Below, one piece after another: positions 32,205 through 41,779 of a stretch of 64,000 nt of DNA. Position 1 is the stretch's first letter, and each line of letters starts with the position of its first letter. Under the pieces are notes generated by a model. The model ran no database searches. It saw only the letters and a list, made by a program, of their open reading frames with translations, and was not told the DNA's origin. The position numbers and the translations under genes are program-made. The DNA lies in assembly GCA_903916595.1 (NCBI GenBank), contig CAIWXI010000098.1, forward strand, positions 1-64,000, in the 5' to 3' direction. This DNA comes from an uncultured Bacteroidales bacterium. GTDB lineage: Bacteria; Bacteroidota; Bacteroidia; Bacteroidales; FEN-979.

Positions 32205-33620
32205 ATGAATAAACGGGTTCAGGTAATAAAATATATACTGGCAGATTACTTTGCTGCCATCCTTGCCTGGACACTTTTTTTTATATATCGGAAGTACAGG
32301 GTAGACGAGGCTGTAATGAATCATTTCCGGGTGGTATTTGACGATCCGAAATTGTATTACGGAGTCGCTGTTATCGGACTCTTCTGGCTTGTTCTTTACA
32401 CGCTTATCGGTACTTACAGGCAAATATACCGCAAAGCCCGTTTACGTGAGTTCGCACAGACCTTTCTGATCAGTTTTATAGGGGTCACCATTATTTTCTT
32501 CACCCTTATTCTCGATGATGTGATCATCACCCAAAGAACATACATTGAGTTCTTTTTTATACTTTTTCTGCTGCATCTTTTCTTTACTGCCTCTTTTCGT
32601 TTCATTCTTACTTCGCATACTGCTTACAGGATCCACAATAAAATAATTGGGTTCAATACAATCATTGTAGGAAGCAACGGAAATGCGCTTTCGATCTACA
32701 AAGAGATCGAGAATCAGGAAAAATCTTCGGGAAACAAATTTATTGGCTTTGTGAATGTGGAAGGGTATACAAGTTATAAACTTTCAGAGTTCCTTCCACA
32801 TATTGGCGAAACAAAAGACCTTAATGCGGTGGTCAAACAATACAATGTTGAAGAGGTTATTATTGCCATCGAGAACTCAGAGAATCACACTATCGAGAAT
32901 ATCATCACCCAGCTGGAAGACACTGATGTCGTTATTAAAATAATCCCTGCGATGCAGGATATCATCATGGGTTCGGTCAAAACGACCTCAATTTTTCATG
33001 CACCCCTCATTCAGATCTACCCTGATCTGATGCCTGACTGGCAGATGTCGCTAAAGCGCATTTTCGATATTGCATTTTCGCTGATTGCGCTGATTCTGTT
33101 GTCGCCTGTGATGATTACCACAGCAATCATTGTCAAGCTTACATCATCCGGCCCTGCATTCTTCAAACAGGAGAGGGTAGGGCTGCACGGGAAGTCCTTT
33201 ATTATGTATAAATTCAGGACCATGATTCAGGATGCCGAGAAAAACGGACCTCAGCTTTCCTCGAAAGACGATCCCAGGATTACGCGTGTTGGCAAGGTGT
33301 TACGGCAGTTCCGTATCGATGAGATTCCACAGTTCTTTACCGTGTTTATTGGTGAGATGAGTTTAGTAGGCCCTCGTCCGGAGCGGCAGTTTTATATTAA
33401 CCTGGTCACTCAAAAGGCGCCGCATTACAAGCTGCTGCATAAGGTTAAACCCGGAATCACTTCCTGGGGGCAGGTTAAGTATGGCTACGCGGAAAACCTG
33501 GATGAGATGATCGAGCGTCTAAAGTTCGACCTTCTTTACATCGAGAACATGTCGCTGGCAATGGATTTCAAGATCCTGATTTATACGATCCTGATCATTA
33601 TCCAGGGGCGGGGCAAATAA
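32205..33620 (+). CDS. Polyprenyl glycosylphosphotransferase (WcaJ/WbaP-like)
   Basis: This 471-residue membrane enzyme would start exopolysaccharide repeat units by moving a sugar-1-phosphate onto undecaprenyl phosphate. The N-terminus has four membrane helices, followed by a nucleotide-binding-like middle (IIVGSNGNALSIYKEI). The C-terminal sugar transferase domain begins SLKRIFDIAFSLIALILLSP and has the catalytic FRTM and GEMSLVGPRPE motifs. No further polysaccharide genes follow; the next gene is convergent, with 2 bases between the stops. Confidence 0.93.
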   Translation: MNKRVQVIKYILADYFAAILAWTLFFIYRKYRVDEAVMNHFRVVFDDPKLYYGVAVIGLFWLVLYTLIGTYRQIYRKARLREFAQTFLISFIGVTIIFFTLILDDVIITQRTYIEFFFILFLLHLFFTASFRFILTSHTAYRIHNKIIGFNTIIVGSNGNALSIYKEIENQEKSSGNKFIGFVNVEGYTSYKLSEFLPHIGETKDLNAVVKQYNVEEVIIAIENSENHTIENIITQLEDTDVVIKIIPAMQDIIMGSVKTTSIFHAPLIQIYPDLMPDWQMSLKRIFDIAFSLIALILLSPVMITTAIIVKLTSSGPAFFKQERVGLHGKSFIMYKFRTMIQDAEKNGPQLSSKDDPRITRVGKVLRQFRIDEIPQFFTVFIGEMSLVGPRPERQFYINLVTQKAPHYKLLHKVKPGITSWGQVKYGYAENLDEMIERLKFDLLYIENMSLAMDFKILIYTILIIIQGRGK

Positions 33621-33622
33621 TT

Positions 33623-35716
33623 TTATTTCAGCCAGCGATCCAGCCAGTTATAGAAAGTGCGCTGCCATAGAATCCCGTTCTGGGGTTTAAGCACCCAATG
33701 GTTTTCGTTTGGAAAGTAGAGAAACTCAGCAGGAATCCCTTTTATTATCGCTGCATCAAATGCCTGCATACCTTGTGTGTATGAGATCCTGAAATCAAGT
33801 CCTCCGTGGATTACCAGAATAGGAGCATCCCAGTTCTGTACAAATTTATGTGGGGAGGATGCATAAGTACGTTGGGCGATCTTGTTGTTTTTATCCCAGA
33901 AAGGTCCGCCCAGGTCCCAGTTTGCGAACCACATCTCTTCTGTTTCAAGATACTGTGCTTCGAGATTGAACATACCGTCGTGGGCAATGAAGGCCTTAAA
34001 CCGTTTGTTATGGTTCCCTGCAAGCCAGTAAACCGAAAATCCTCCGTAACTGGCTCCCACACTACCCAGTTTGTCTTTATTAACATATTTTTCCTTACAC
34101 ATCGCATCGATAGCGCTGAGATAGTCCTTCATGTTCTGTCCGCCATAATCACCGCTGATCTGTTCGTTCCATTCCTTTCCGAAACCGGGAAGTCCGCGGC
34201 GGTTGGGAGCTACAATGATGTATCCGTTGGCAGCCATCATCTGAAAATTCCAGCGGTACGACCAAAACTGGCTAACCGTACTCTGAGGTCCGCCTTCACA
34301 ATACAAAAGAGTGGGATAAACTTTTGTGGAATCAAAATGAGGCGGGTAGATTATCCAGGTGTGCATCATCTTGTTGTCGGTCGTTTTGATCCATCGTTGT
34401 GTGACTTTACCCAGGGCAAGCTGGTCAAGTATTTCTTTGTTTTCGAAACTCAGCTGAGTGTCTTTGCCGGTAGCTGGATCTACTGAAAATATTTCCGCGG
34501 GAGAGGACATCGAGACCCTGGTAGCGATGAGCTTGTCGCCGGCAGGGATTACCCCGGTATAGTTATGAATACCTTCTGTGATCTTCCTGATTTTTCCATC
34601 GGCTATATTAAGCTGGTAAATCTCGTCAGTGGCATGAAAATCGCTGATGAAGTACACCGATTTGCTGTCGTCGCTCCATGCCAGTCCTTCGGAACTCTGG
34701 TCGAAATTGCTGGAATAATCGGTCTTTATCTTGCTGCTGAAATCATATATGAACAGACGGTTTTTATCTGATTCATAACCATCTCGTTCCATGCTTTGCC
34801 AGGCGATTTTTGAACCGTCGGGGGAATACAGGGGGGCAATATCATAACCCATCATGCCTTCGGTGAGGTTAGTGGTCGTTCCGTTTTCAATCTGATACAG
34901 AAAAATATCGGAGTTAGTAGAGAGTGTATAAGCCAGTCCCTTCTTCTTACGGCAGGTGTACGCGATGGTTTTACTGTCGGGGCTCCAGGTAATCTGTTCC
35001 ATGCCGCCAAACGGTGCAAGCGGACATTCAAAGGGTTCACCTTTGAGGATATCGGTACCGGTTTTGATCATCTCTTTCGAGACATCAGCAAAAAACACAT
35101 GGCTGTATGATTCAACCCAGGTATCCCAGTGCCTGTACATATAATCATTATAGATTTTGCCGGTCGCCTTGGGCAGGTCCTTGTATAGATCCTGCATTGG
35201 CTTATCGGAAGCGACATCCGCAGTGTAAAGTAATTTTTTTTCATCGGGTGAAAAGCGGTATCCGCTTATGCCATCGGGAATATCGGTAAGCTGAAGTCTG
35301 GTATCTCCCCCTGGAGTCATTTCCCAGACTTGCATTGAGCCGCTTTCAGCGCTGAGGTAATGGATTTTCTTTCCATCGGCAGACCATTCAGCCTGGTTTT
35401 CGCTGAAGGGAGTGTGGGTTATCTGCCTGCCGTTTTGTCCATCGGCATCCATCACGAAGAGTTCGCGGTTACCTTTGTTCTGTTCAACGTTGTACCATGA
35501 CACTCCATATAATATTTGCTTTTTATCGGGAGAGACGGCAGGTTCAGATATTCTTCCAAAGGCCCACAGGACTTCAGGTGTCATCAGGTCGCCCTGCACT
35601 TTGATGGCGTTCTTCAAAATGAGCGGGGATTTTTCTTCAGTTGCCTGTTTTTCTCTTTTACAGGACCAGCCGGCAAATAATGCCAGGATAAGCAGCAGAA
35701 AGAATGATTTTTTCAT
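33623..35716 (-). CDS. S9-family prolyl oligopeptidase-like lipoprotein
   Basis: This 697-residue serine peptidase has a lipoprotein signal (FAGWSC, Cys19), an N-terminal beta-propeller of WD40/TolB type (about 45-420, with repeats such as WSPDSKTIAYTC) and a C-terminal alpha/beta hydrolase domain. The catalytic triad is visible: Ser556 in GASYGGFS, Asp641 in HGGLDFRI and His673 in NENHW. It probably cleaves short peptides in the periplasm (acylaminoacyl-peptidase or DPP IV-like). Its start overlaps the end of dgkA by 4 bases. Confidence 0.92.
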   Translation of the reverse strand: MKKSFFLLLILALFAGWSCKREKQATEEKSPLILKNAIKVQGDLMTPEVLWAFGRISEPAVSPDKKQILYGVSWYNVEQNKGNRELFVMDADGQNGRQITHTPFSENQAEWSADGKKIHYLSAESGSMQVWEMTPGGDTRLQLTDIPDGISGYRFSPDEKKLLYTADVASDKPMQDLYKDLPKATGKIYNDYMYRHWDTWVESYSHVFFADVSKEMIKTGTDILKGEPFECPLAPFGGMEQITWSPDSKTIAYTCRKKKGLAYTLSTNSDIFLYQIENGTTTNLTEGMMGYDIAPLYSPDGSKIAWQSMERDGYESDKNRLFIYDFSSKIKTDYSSNFDQSSEGLAWSDDSKSVYFISDFHATDEIYQLNIADGKIRKITEGIHNYTGVIPAGDKLIATRVSMSSPAEIFSVDPATGKDTQLSFENKEILDQLALGKVTQRWIKTTDNKMMHTWIIYPPHFDSTKVYPTLLYCEGGPQSTVSQFWSYRWNFQMMAANGYIIVAPNRRGLPGFGKEWNEQISGDYGGQNMKDYLSAIDAMCKEKYVNKDKLGSVGASYGGFSVYWLAGNHNKRFKAFIAHDGMFNLEAQYLETEEMWFANWDLGGPFWDKNNKIAQRTYASSPHKFVQNWDAPILVIHGGLDFRISYTQGMQAFDAAIIKGIPAEFLYFPNENHWVLKPQNGILWQRTFYNWLDRWLK

Positions 35717-36105
35717 AGACTAAAAGATTCAAGTATATATTTACTAAATATGATAATTCCGCAGGTTGCTGCAATTAAAGCGGCAATGAGCACCGAAGCC
35801 GCTGAGATGTCCTTGATTGCACCAGCCTTTTCATGATATTCGGGGGATATCATATCGACCATAAATTCCAAAGCGGTGTTGATCATTTCAAGGCCTAACA
35901 CAAGTGCAGAGGCCAGAAGCACGATACACCATTCGGTGGGGCTAATGCCGAAGACAAAGCCTGAGGTGATAACAAGGGCAAGGATGGCGATATGGATCCG
36001 GAAGTTGTGTTGGGTACGGATAGCTGTTGCTATCCCTTTGAATGCAAAGCGAAAGCTAATTAATCGCTCTCTGACACTAAACCTTTTCCCTGTTGGGGGC
36101 TTCAT
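35713..36105 (-). CDS. dgkA: Diacylglycerol kinase-like membrane protein
   Basis: This 130-residue protein has three membrane helices and the DgkA signature ALVLGLEMINTALEFMVDMISPEYH, with the catalytic Glu and Asn. Small enzymes of this family phosphorylate diacylglycerol or undecaprenol at the inner membrane. The Met at 36105 is preferred; an upstream Met (36144) would overlap the histidine kinase. Which lipid it uses is uncertain. Confidence 0.88.
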   Translation of the reverse strand: MKPPTGKRFSVRERLISFRFAFKGIATAIRTQHNFRIHIAILALVITSGFVFGISPTEWCIVLLASALVLGLEMINTALEFMVDMISPEYHEKAGAIKDISAASVLIAALIAATCGIIIFSKYILESFSL

Positions 36106-36106
36106 A

Positions 36107-38512
36107 TTATCTGTTTGGTTTGATGAACCTGATAATTGTTTCAAGAAGTTCCTTGGGGTCTATCGGTTTGGAGATGTAGGCGTCGCATCCGGCCGCTAAG
36201 CTTCTTTCTCTTTCGCCCTTGAGGGCATAGGCCGTTTGGGCAATAATAGGAATGGTCTTATTGAATTTCCTGATTGATTCAGTTGCCTCGTAGCCATCCA
36301 TCACCGGCATTCGGATGTCCATCAGGATAATGTCGATAGTTCCTGCTTCAGTCATCCTGATGGCATCCAGTCCGTTTTTAGCCCACAGAATACTGGCGTC
36401 GGTTCTTTTTAAGATTCTTTCAAGAAGGAAATAGTTCGATTCCTCATCCTCAACCACCAGTAATACCTTGTCGCTTAACAATCCCGAATATTCAGGCATT
36501 TGCCGTGGAGCAGTTTTTACAGCATCGATGTCAGGAAGTGAAGTCAGGGGCAGTGTGATAAAAAAAGTAGTGCCCTGGCCGGGTTCAGATTCAATGGTGA
36601 TGTTTCCGTTCAGCAGGGTCGTGAGGTTTTTGCAGATAGTAAGGCCAAGCCCCGTGCCCCCGTATTTTCTGGTACTGGAATCATCGATTTGCCTGAACCT
36701 CTCAAAAACAAGCTGTTGTTTGTCTTTGGGGATTCCGATTCCGGTATCCTTCACAAAAAATTCGATCAAAGGCCCAAGCTTTTCATCTGTTTTAAAAATA
36801 TATCCGAATTCCACGAAGCCCTGGTCGGTGAATTTAAAGGAATTGTCAATGATGTTTATCAGGACCTGCCGTAACCTGTTGCCATCGGTCATGATAGTGA
36901 ATTCATTATTATTCGAAAAGGGTTTAAGCCTCAGGTCGATATGTGTTTTGAGAAGCTTTTTTCTGACCTCGCTCATGGTTGCATAGATTGAAGAAAGTAG
37001 GGCATTCACCTTACATTCTTTGATTTCTATTTTCACCTGCCCGGCTTCGATCTTTGCAATGTCGATAATGTCGTCCATGATTCTCATCAGGTCGCTGCCT
37101 CTTTCCTTGATAATCTTTATAAACTCCCCGCGTTCTGCTTCACTTACTGAAGGATCGGAAAGCAGTGTTGAGAATCCGATGATGGCATTCATTGGAGTTC
37201 TGATTTCATGTGACATGTTTGACAGAAATGCCGATTTCAGTAGATCAGATTCCTCGGCTTTTTGCTTCGCATTGATCAGGTTGCTTTCAGTCTTTTTTCT
37301 CTCGGTGATGTCGCGGTAGATTTCATAAGCACCCACGATTTCTCCTTTTAGTCTGATGGGAGTAACAATCACAGATACTTCAATGAGGCGGCCGTCTTTA
37401 TTCGTGCGTCGGGTTTCCATTTCCGAGATGCTTCCGGTCATTGCATGGCGCGTTAACGAAAGCGCTTCGTCCATGATCTCCAGATTTGTGATTTTCTGAT
37501 CAATATTGGAGCCAATGATTTCCGAAGGGGCATATCCAAACAAGCGTGTGAATTCTGAATTTACAGTGAGCACCGCCCCGTCATTTCCTATCATAGCGAT
37601 CGCCTCCACGCTGGCTTCAAAGAGTTGTTCAAGATAGGCTCTTTGCTTTGCTGCTTCGTCATCTGCTGCCCGGCGAGAAATCACTGTTGCGATTTGTCCG
37701 GCTATAATATTCAGCAGTTCAAGGTCTTTCAGAGAGTATTGTTCAGGATCAATATAACTTTGAACAGCAATAACCCCAAATACCCTATCATTCGTGATGA
37801 GAGGGACCCCGAGCCATACCCTGGCAGGTGTGCCGATGGTTTCGATTTCTCCTTTGATTGTGAGCGCATCAATCTCGTCCTCTTTTACAAGCAGAGGCGT
37901 TTTTGATCTGATCACATACCCGGTAAGGCTTTTACCGGCTGGAAGGGAAGCAAACCTGTCTTTATCATCAATCTGGTAGGGGAGGGAAATTGTGTTTGAA
38001 TCTTCGTTATATAAAGCAATATAAAAATTCTTAACGTCAATAATAAGGCTTAATTCATGATAAAGAATTGAATATATGTCAACTGACGAAGAGGCGGTTA
38101 GCGTGGCTTTAGTGATTTCGAACAACAGATGCTGAAGTTGTTCCGATTGTTTTCTTTCGGTGATGTCATTGATAAATCCCTCAAGGTGTGATACGTCTCC
38201 ATCGTTATTATACACGGCCCTGCCTTTTTCAAATACCCATTTGATCTTTCCAGTGGCTGTTTTGATACGGTATTCCATGGTAAAAAACTGCTTTGACTTA
38301 ACGCAGGATTTCACGGTTTCCCATACCATTTTCTGGTCTTCAGGAAGAATGAGATCATTGTATGAAAGTGTGATGTTATCGAGAAGGTCGCTCACCTGGT
38401 AACCAGTCAATTCCATGCAGCCATCGCTGATGAACTCCATGGTCCAGCTGGAGTTGTTGCGACATCTGTAAACGATTCCCGGCAGATTCTCAAACAGCCT
38501 GGTAAATTCCAT
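36107..38512 (-). CDS. Soluble PAS-GAF-PAS hybrid histidine kinase
   Basis: This 801-residue sensor kinase has no membrane helix. In order it has PAS (about 1-120), GAF (about 125-285), PAS (about 290-410), HisKA with phospho-acceptor His435 (SNMSHEIRTP), HATPase (about 540-655; NIIDNSFKFT, DTGIGI, GGTGLGL) and a receiver domain (about 680-800) with Asp732 (LMDIRMP) and Lys782. It must sense an internal signal. No DNA-binding output gene is adjacent; the phosphoryl group may go to a separate Hpt protein or regulator. It ends 1 base before the dgkA start. Confidence 0.93.
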   Translation of the reverse strand: MEFTRLFENLPGIVYRCRNNSSWTMEFISDGCMELTGYQVSDLLDNITLSYNDLILPEDQKMVWETVKSCVKSKQFFTMEYRIKTATGKIKWVFEKGRAVYNNDGDVSHLEGFINDITERKQSEQLQHLLFEITKATLTASSSVDIYSILYHELSLIIDVKNFYIALYNEDSNTISLPYQIDDKDRFASLPAGKSLTGYVIRSKTPLLVKEDEIDALTIKGEIETIGTPARVWLGVPLITNDRVFGVIAVQSYIDPEQYSLKDLELLNIIAGQIATVISRRAADDEAAKQRAYLEQLFEASVEAIAMIGNDGAVLTVNSEFTRLFGYAPSEIIGSNIDQKITNLEIMDEALSLTRHAMTGSISEMETRRTNKDGRLIEVSVIVTPIRLKGEIVGAYEIYRDITERKKTESNLINAKQKAEESDLLKSAFLSNMSHEIRTPMNAIIGFSTLLSDPSVSEAERGEFIKIIKERGSDLMRIMDDIIDIAKIEAGQVKIEIKECKVNALLSSIYATMSEVRKKLLKTHIDLRLKPFSNNNEFTIMTDGNRLRQVLINIIDNSFKFTDQGFVEFGYIFKTDEKLGPLIEFFVKDTGIGIPKDKQQLVFERFRQIDDSSTRKYGGTGLGLTICKNLTTLLNGNITIESEPGQGTTFFITLPLTSLPDIDAVKTAPRQMPEYSGLLSDKVLLVVEDEESNYFLLERILKRTDASILWAKNGLDAIRMTEAGTIDIILMDIRMPVMDGYEATESIRKFNKTIPIIAQTAYALKGERERSLAAGCDAYISKPIDPKELLETIIRFIKPNR

Positions 38513-38588
38513 ATTCTTGTAGACTTGAGAGGATTATTAGCTGATGTAAAGGTATAAAAACAAATTACGCGGAGAAACAAAGCCCTGG

Positions 38589-40046
38589 CTATTTTTCAGG
38601 CGGGCGATGTTCGGAGCAAAGTCGTTCAATCTCATCCACCGAAAGTTTGTCGTCGCAGCAGAAGGCTTCAGCAAGTTGATGCTCGGCACAGAAGTTGACT
38701 TTACGGTAAGCGATGCGCTGGATGTTTAACAAATGCCGTGTGCTTATGTTATCGGTAGTGAAGTTTTTGCCACCGGAACCGCAGGCAAGCACCATTGAAG
38801 GAACCAGGGAGTTGTAAAGTCCTCCCAACGCGCCCTGAGAAGAGGGGGTGTTTACAACGATACGGCCCGCGTTCAGTGTCTGGGCGAAATAACTTATTTT
38901 CTCCTGGTCGTTTGAGAAAATACTCACCGTATGCCCCAGGCCCCCGTGCTCATTGATTTTTTTACACATCGTGATCCCCTCCTCGAAATTATCTACACGG
39001 TAAAAGGCAAGCACGGGGGCGAGGATTTCAAGAGAGAGTGGCCATTTGACACCCACCTGTTCCGGGGCCATGGAAGCTATAAGCAGGTTGGTTTTTCCCG
39101 GGACTTTAATACCGGCAAGCTGTGCAATAAACGTGGCTGGTTTTCCGATAATTTCAGCATTCATCGAACGGGTATGCGTGTTAATGCAGACATTTCCTAC
39201 TTTCTCAGCTTCTTCAGCATTGAGGAAGTATGCTCCTTTTTTCTTGAATACACGTACAACTTCATCCGCATTATAGCGTGAAGCGATTACGGCCTGTTCA
39301 CTTGCACATATTGTTCCGTTGTCAAATAATTTTGAAAGCAATATCTGGTCGACCGCGAAATTGACATCAGCGCTTTTTCCGATATAAACAGGTACATTTC
39401 CAGGGCCGACTCCTATTGCAGGGGTTCCTGAGCTATAGGCAGCACGTACCAGGCTAACCGATCCGGTTGCCATGACCATGGCCGTAGAGTGATGGCTCAT
39501 AAAACCAAGGACCTGATCGCGGCTGGCTTTAGGAATCCATTGGATGCAGTTTTCGGGGGCTCCTTCGGCAATTGCAGCTTCATAACATATTCTGGCCGCT
39601 TCAATAGTGCATTTTCTGGCTGCTCCATGGGGGTATATCACCAGGGGGTTTCTGGTTTTAAGTGCAATAAGGATTTTAAACAGGGCGGTTGACGTAGGAT
39701 TAGTGATTGGGGTAACAGCAAAGATCGGCCCCATGGGTTTGGCGATCTCTGCAATTCCCGTTTTACTGTTTTCTGAAATGATGCCTGCAGTTTTCTGATC
39801 CCTGATATCGCGGTAAACGAAGCGGGTTGCGATGATGTTTTTAATCGTTTTATCATGGATATTTCCGATGCCGGTTTCCTCATAAGCCATTTCGGCAAGC
39901 TTCTTTCTATGGCTGAAACCGGCAGCATATGCAGCCCTTACAATCCGGTTTACATGTTCCTGGTCAAGTCTGGCAAAAAGATGACTGGCTATCACAGCTT
40001 TTTCCATGGTCTCATCAACCAGGCGGTTGGCAACAGACTTATCCAT
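38589..40046 (-). CDS. AdhE-type acylating aldehyde dehydrogenase
   Basis: This 485-residue enzyme matches the N-terminal aldehyde dehydrogenase half of AdhE. It has the cofactor-binding GVGPGNVPVYI, the catalytic Cys247 in DNGTICASEQAVI, and GGLGHTVSIFSND. It should interconvert acetyl-CoA and acetaldehyde with NAD(H). The C-terminal alcohol dehydrogenase half of AdhE is missing, and a Cys-bearing tail of about 35 residues (Cys453, 463, 464 and 477) replaces it. No microcompartment shell genes are nearby. This fits ethanol metabolism in a fermenting anaerobe. Confidence 0.88.
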   Translation of the reverse strand: MDKSVANRLVDETMEKAVIASHLFARLDQEHVNRIVRAAYAAGFSHRKKLAEMAYEETGIGNIHDKTIKNIIATRFVYRDIRDQKTAGIISENSKTGIAEIAKPMGPIFAVTPITNPTSTALFKILIALKTRNPLVIYPHGAARKCTIEAARICYEAAIAEGAPENCIQWIPKASRDQVLGFMSHHSTAMVMATGSVSLVRAAYSSGTPAIGVGPGNVPVYIGKSADVNFAVDQILLSKLFDNGTICASEQAVIASRYNADEVVRVFKKKGAYFLNAEEAEKVGNVCINTHTRSMNAEIIGKPATFIAQLAGIKVPGKTNLLIASMAPEQVGVKWPLSLEILAPVLAFYRVDNFEEGITMCKKINEHGGLGHTVSIFSNDQEKISYFAQTLNAGRIVVNTPSSQGALGGLYNSLVPSMVLACGSGGKNFTTDNISTRHLLNIQRIAYRKVNFCAEHQLAEAFCCDDKLSVDEIERLCSEHRPPEK

Positions 40047-40070
40047 AAATTCCCTCTAATTCTCTGATGC

Positions 40071-40078
40071 CAAAGATA
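40071..40078 (-). promoter_or_regulatory. -7 promoter box for the aldehyde dehydrogenase gene
   Basis: On the minus strand this reads TATCTTTG, an exact TAnnTTTG match, 24 bases before the ATG at 40046. No clear -33 element is seen. Confidence 0.45.
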
Positions 40079-40109
40079 AGAGATTTGAATAAGCGGTGGT
40101 AATGAATCC

Positions 40110-40346
40110 TTAGTTGTTGCTTCTCAGCTTACCAGTAAAGAAAATAGAATAATGGGTAAGGCCGGCAGGAATTTCATCGATGATGAATTTGTGCACGTCA
40201 AGCTTGTCTTTGCTGTAATAAACAAGCTCGCCTCTTTCTAAATTACCATTGACGCTGTTATATTCAGGGTTTGCTACAATAACCCAGCTTCCGGAAGCTT
40301 TTTTACGGATCCAGGCCAGTGACGTTTTTTTTGTCTGAGCTAACAT
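40110..40346 (-). CDS. Small conserved-looking protein, unknown
   Basis: This 78-residue protein starts at 40346 (MLAQTKKTSLAWIRKKASGS). It is mostly predicted beta strand (SWVIVANPEYNSV, RGELVYYSKDK, HYSIFFTGKL) and lacks a signal peptide or membrane helix. I do not recognise it. The call is supported by a well-spaced promoter upstream; an earlier in-frame Met at 40424 would lie before that promoter. Confidence 0.55.
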   Translation of the reverse strand: MLAQTKKTSLAWIRKKASGSWVIVANPEYNSVNGNLERGELVYYSKDKLDVHKFIIDEIPAGLTHYSIFFTGKLRSNN

Positions 40347-40365
40347 AGTTAGGGTATTGAGAGGG

Positions 40366-40396
40366 TAAATATACTCTATAAAAAGTGTGAAATCAA
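40366..40396 (-). promoter_or_regulatory. Promoter of the small unknown gene
   Basis: On the minus strand a -33 TTG (40394-40396) is followed after 20 bases by TATATTTA (40366-40373), one mismatch from TAnnTTTG. Transcription would begin near 40359, 13 bases before the ATG at 40346. Confidence 0.6.
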
Positions 40397-40456
40397 CTGA
40401 ATTATGATTTTTTAACAATTTCATCCCTTACAGGAGAGTTCAACAATGATTTTTCT

Positions 40457-40464
40457 TATTTTTG
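40457..40464 (+). promoter_or_regulatory. -7 promoter box for tRNA-Gly
   Basis: TATTTTTG matches TAnnTTTG and lies 12 bases before the mature tRNA 5' end, so the tRNA has its own promoter. Confidence 0.6.
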
Positions 40465-40476
40465 CACCACCAAATT

Positions 40477-40549
40477 GCGGTAATAGCTCAGTTGGTAGAG
40501 CACTAGCTTCCCAAGCTGGGGGTCGTGGGTTCGAGTCCCATTTACCGCT
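40477..40549 (+). tRNA. tRNA-Gly, anticodon CCC
   Basis: The 73-base cloverleaf is complete. The acceptor stem GCGGTAA pairs with TTACCGC (40542-40548), the D arm is GCTC/GAGC, and the anticodon stem 40503-40507/40515-40519 encloses the loop TTCCCAA with anticodon CCC at 40510-40512. The T arm GTGGG/CCCAT holds TTCGAGT. The discriminator base is T and CCA is not encoded. It reads GGG glycine codons. Confidence 0.95.
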
Positions 40550-40580
40550 CACAGCAAATTGCACCCGATTTCTTCGCAAA

Positions 40581-40625
40581 AGCCCCGTAAACCTCACTAA
40601 AACAAGGTTGACGGGGCTCTTTTTA
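40581..40625 (+). terminator. Rho-independent terminator after tRNA-Gly
   Basis: AGCCCCGT (40581-40588) pairs with ACGGGGCT (40611-40618), with an inner AACCT/AGGTT stem, followed by CTTTTTAT. This ends the single-tRNA transcript. Confidence 0.9.
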
Positions 40626-40774
40626 TAGCAAAATATAAGATTTTCTTAATTGAATCATAATGTTAAGTCAATGTTTTCATTTCATTAGAAATTAAAGATT
40701 CCGATTTGAATGGCTTTTGGTAAATGATCGTTGGATATCACTAAACCATCGCTAAAAACAGACTTCCTGAAAGG

Positions 40775-41779
40775 ATGAGAATATGGTTATTTGTGCTAAA
40801 TTGCAGGATGATTCATGACAACAACCTGGTGGACAGATTCTGGTTTGTGATTTCATTCTTAATACTTGGCTGCGGATTTTCTTTCGCCCAGCAGGAAGCC
40901 ACTACAGCCGACGGGAAGAAGATTTTTATTTATCCCGATGGAACCTGGAAGCCCGCAACCGATGAAAATATAAGAATCTCTCCTGTTCCGATATCGGGAT
41001 TGGAATTGCCAGAAATCAGTTCATCCGACGATGTCATCTACCATACCGGCTATACCCTTTCATACAACCAAAACTATCACGTTGCAAACTGGGTTGCATA
41101 CGAACTCACGGCCGAAGAAACCGTTTCGGTGGTTAAACGCAATGACAAATTTATTCCCGACCCTCTTCTTTCATCAGGTACCGCTTCAAATGCCGATTAC
41201 AAAGGATCAGGCTATGATCGGGGCCATCTGGCCCCATCAGCTGATATGTGCTTCTCCTACCAGACCATGGCCGAATCTTTCTACCTCTCAAACATGGCTC
41301 CACAGAATCCAGGTTTCAACAGGGGCATATGGTCAAAACTTGAAGCACAGGTCAGGCAATGGGCAATCGACGACAAAGCGGTTTATGTGGTCACAGGGAC
41401 GATTTTAACAAAAGGACTCCCAACAATTGGTGATAACAGGATAACAGTTCCTGCATACTTTTACAAGGTAATTCTGGATTACACAGAGCCTGACATCAAG
41501 GGCATCGCGTTTATTATGCCCAACGAGGGATCTAAGGAAGCATTACAACGTTATGCAGTTACCATCGACAGCGTGGAGAAGTTAACGGGAAACGACTTCT
41601 TTTACCAGTTGCCGGATGAGCAGGAAAGAATTATTGAAAGCACCATGGATTTAAGCAAGTGGAGCTGGATATCAACCAAAACACAATCTTCAAATGGTAT
41701 CCAAACTTCATCTTCCTGGGAAACTGCATCACGAACAAGCAAAAATTATGACGTATTTTTACGTTGTTGTGAAATATAA
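40775..41779 (+). CDS. Secreted DNA/RNA non-specific endonuclease
   Basis: This 334-residue protein has a signal sequence (about residues 22-39, ending SFAQQ), a short N-terminal module (DGKKIFIYPDGTWKP) and a NucA/EndA nuclease domain. The catalytic motif DRGHLAPSAD (His151) and the metal-binding pattern NRGIWSKLE (Asn182, Glu190) are intact, so it should cut DNA and RNA outside the cytoplasm with Mg2+. The start is uncertain: an alternative ATG at 40808 lies closer to the signal peptide. Its end runs into the promoter region of the ars-hgc cluster. Confidence 0.9.
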   Translation: MRIWLFVLNCRMIHDNNLVDRFWFVISFLILGCGFSFAQQEATTADGKKIFIYPDGTWKPATDENIRISPVPISGLELPEISSSDDVIYHTGYTLSYNQNYHVANWVAYELTAEETVSVVKRNDKFIPDPLLSSGTASNADYKGSGYDRGHLAPSADMCFSYQTMAESFYLSNMAPQNPGFNRGIWSKLEAQVRQWAIDDKAVYVVTGTILTKGLPTIGDNRITVPAYFYKVILDYTEPDIKGIAFIMPNEGSKEALQRYAVTIDSVEKLTGNDFFYQLPDEQERIIESTMDLSKWSWISTKTQSSNGIQTSSSWETASRTSKNYDVFLRCCEI

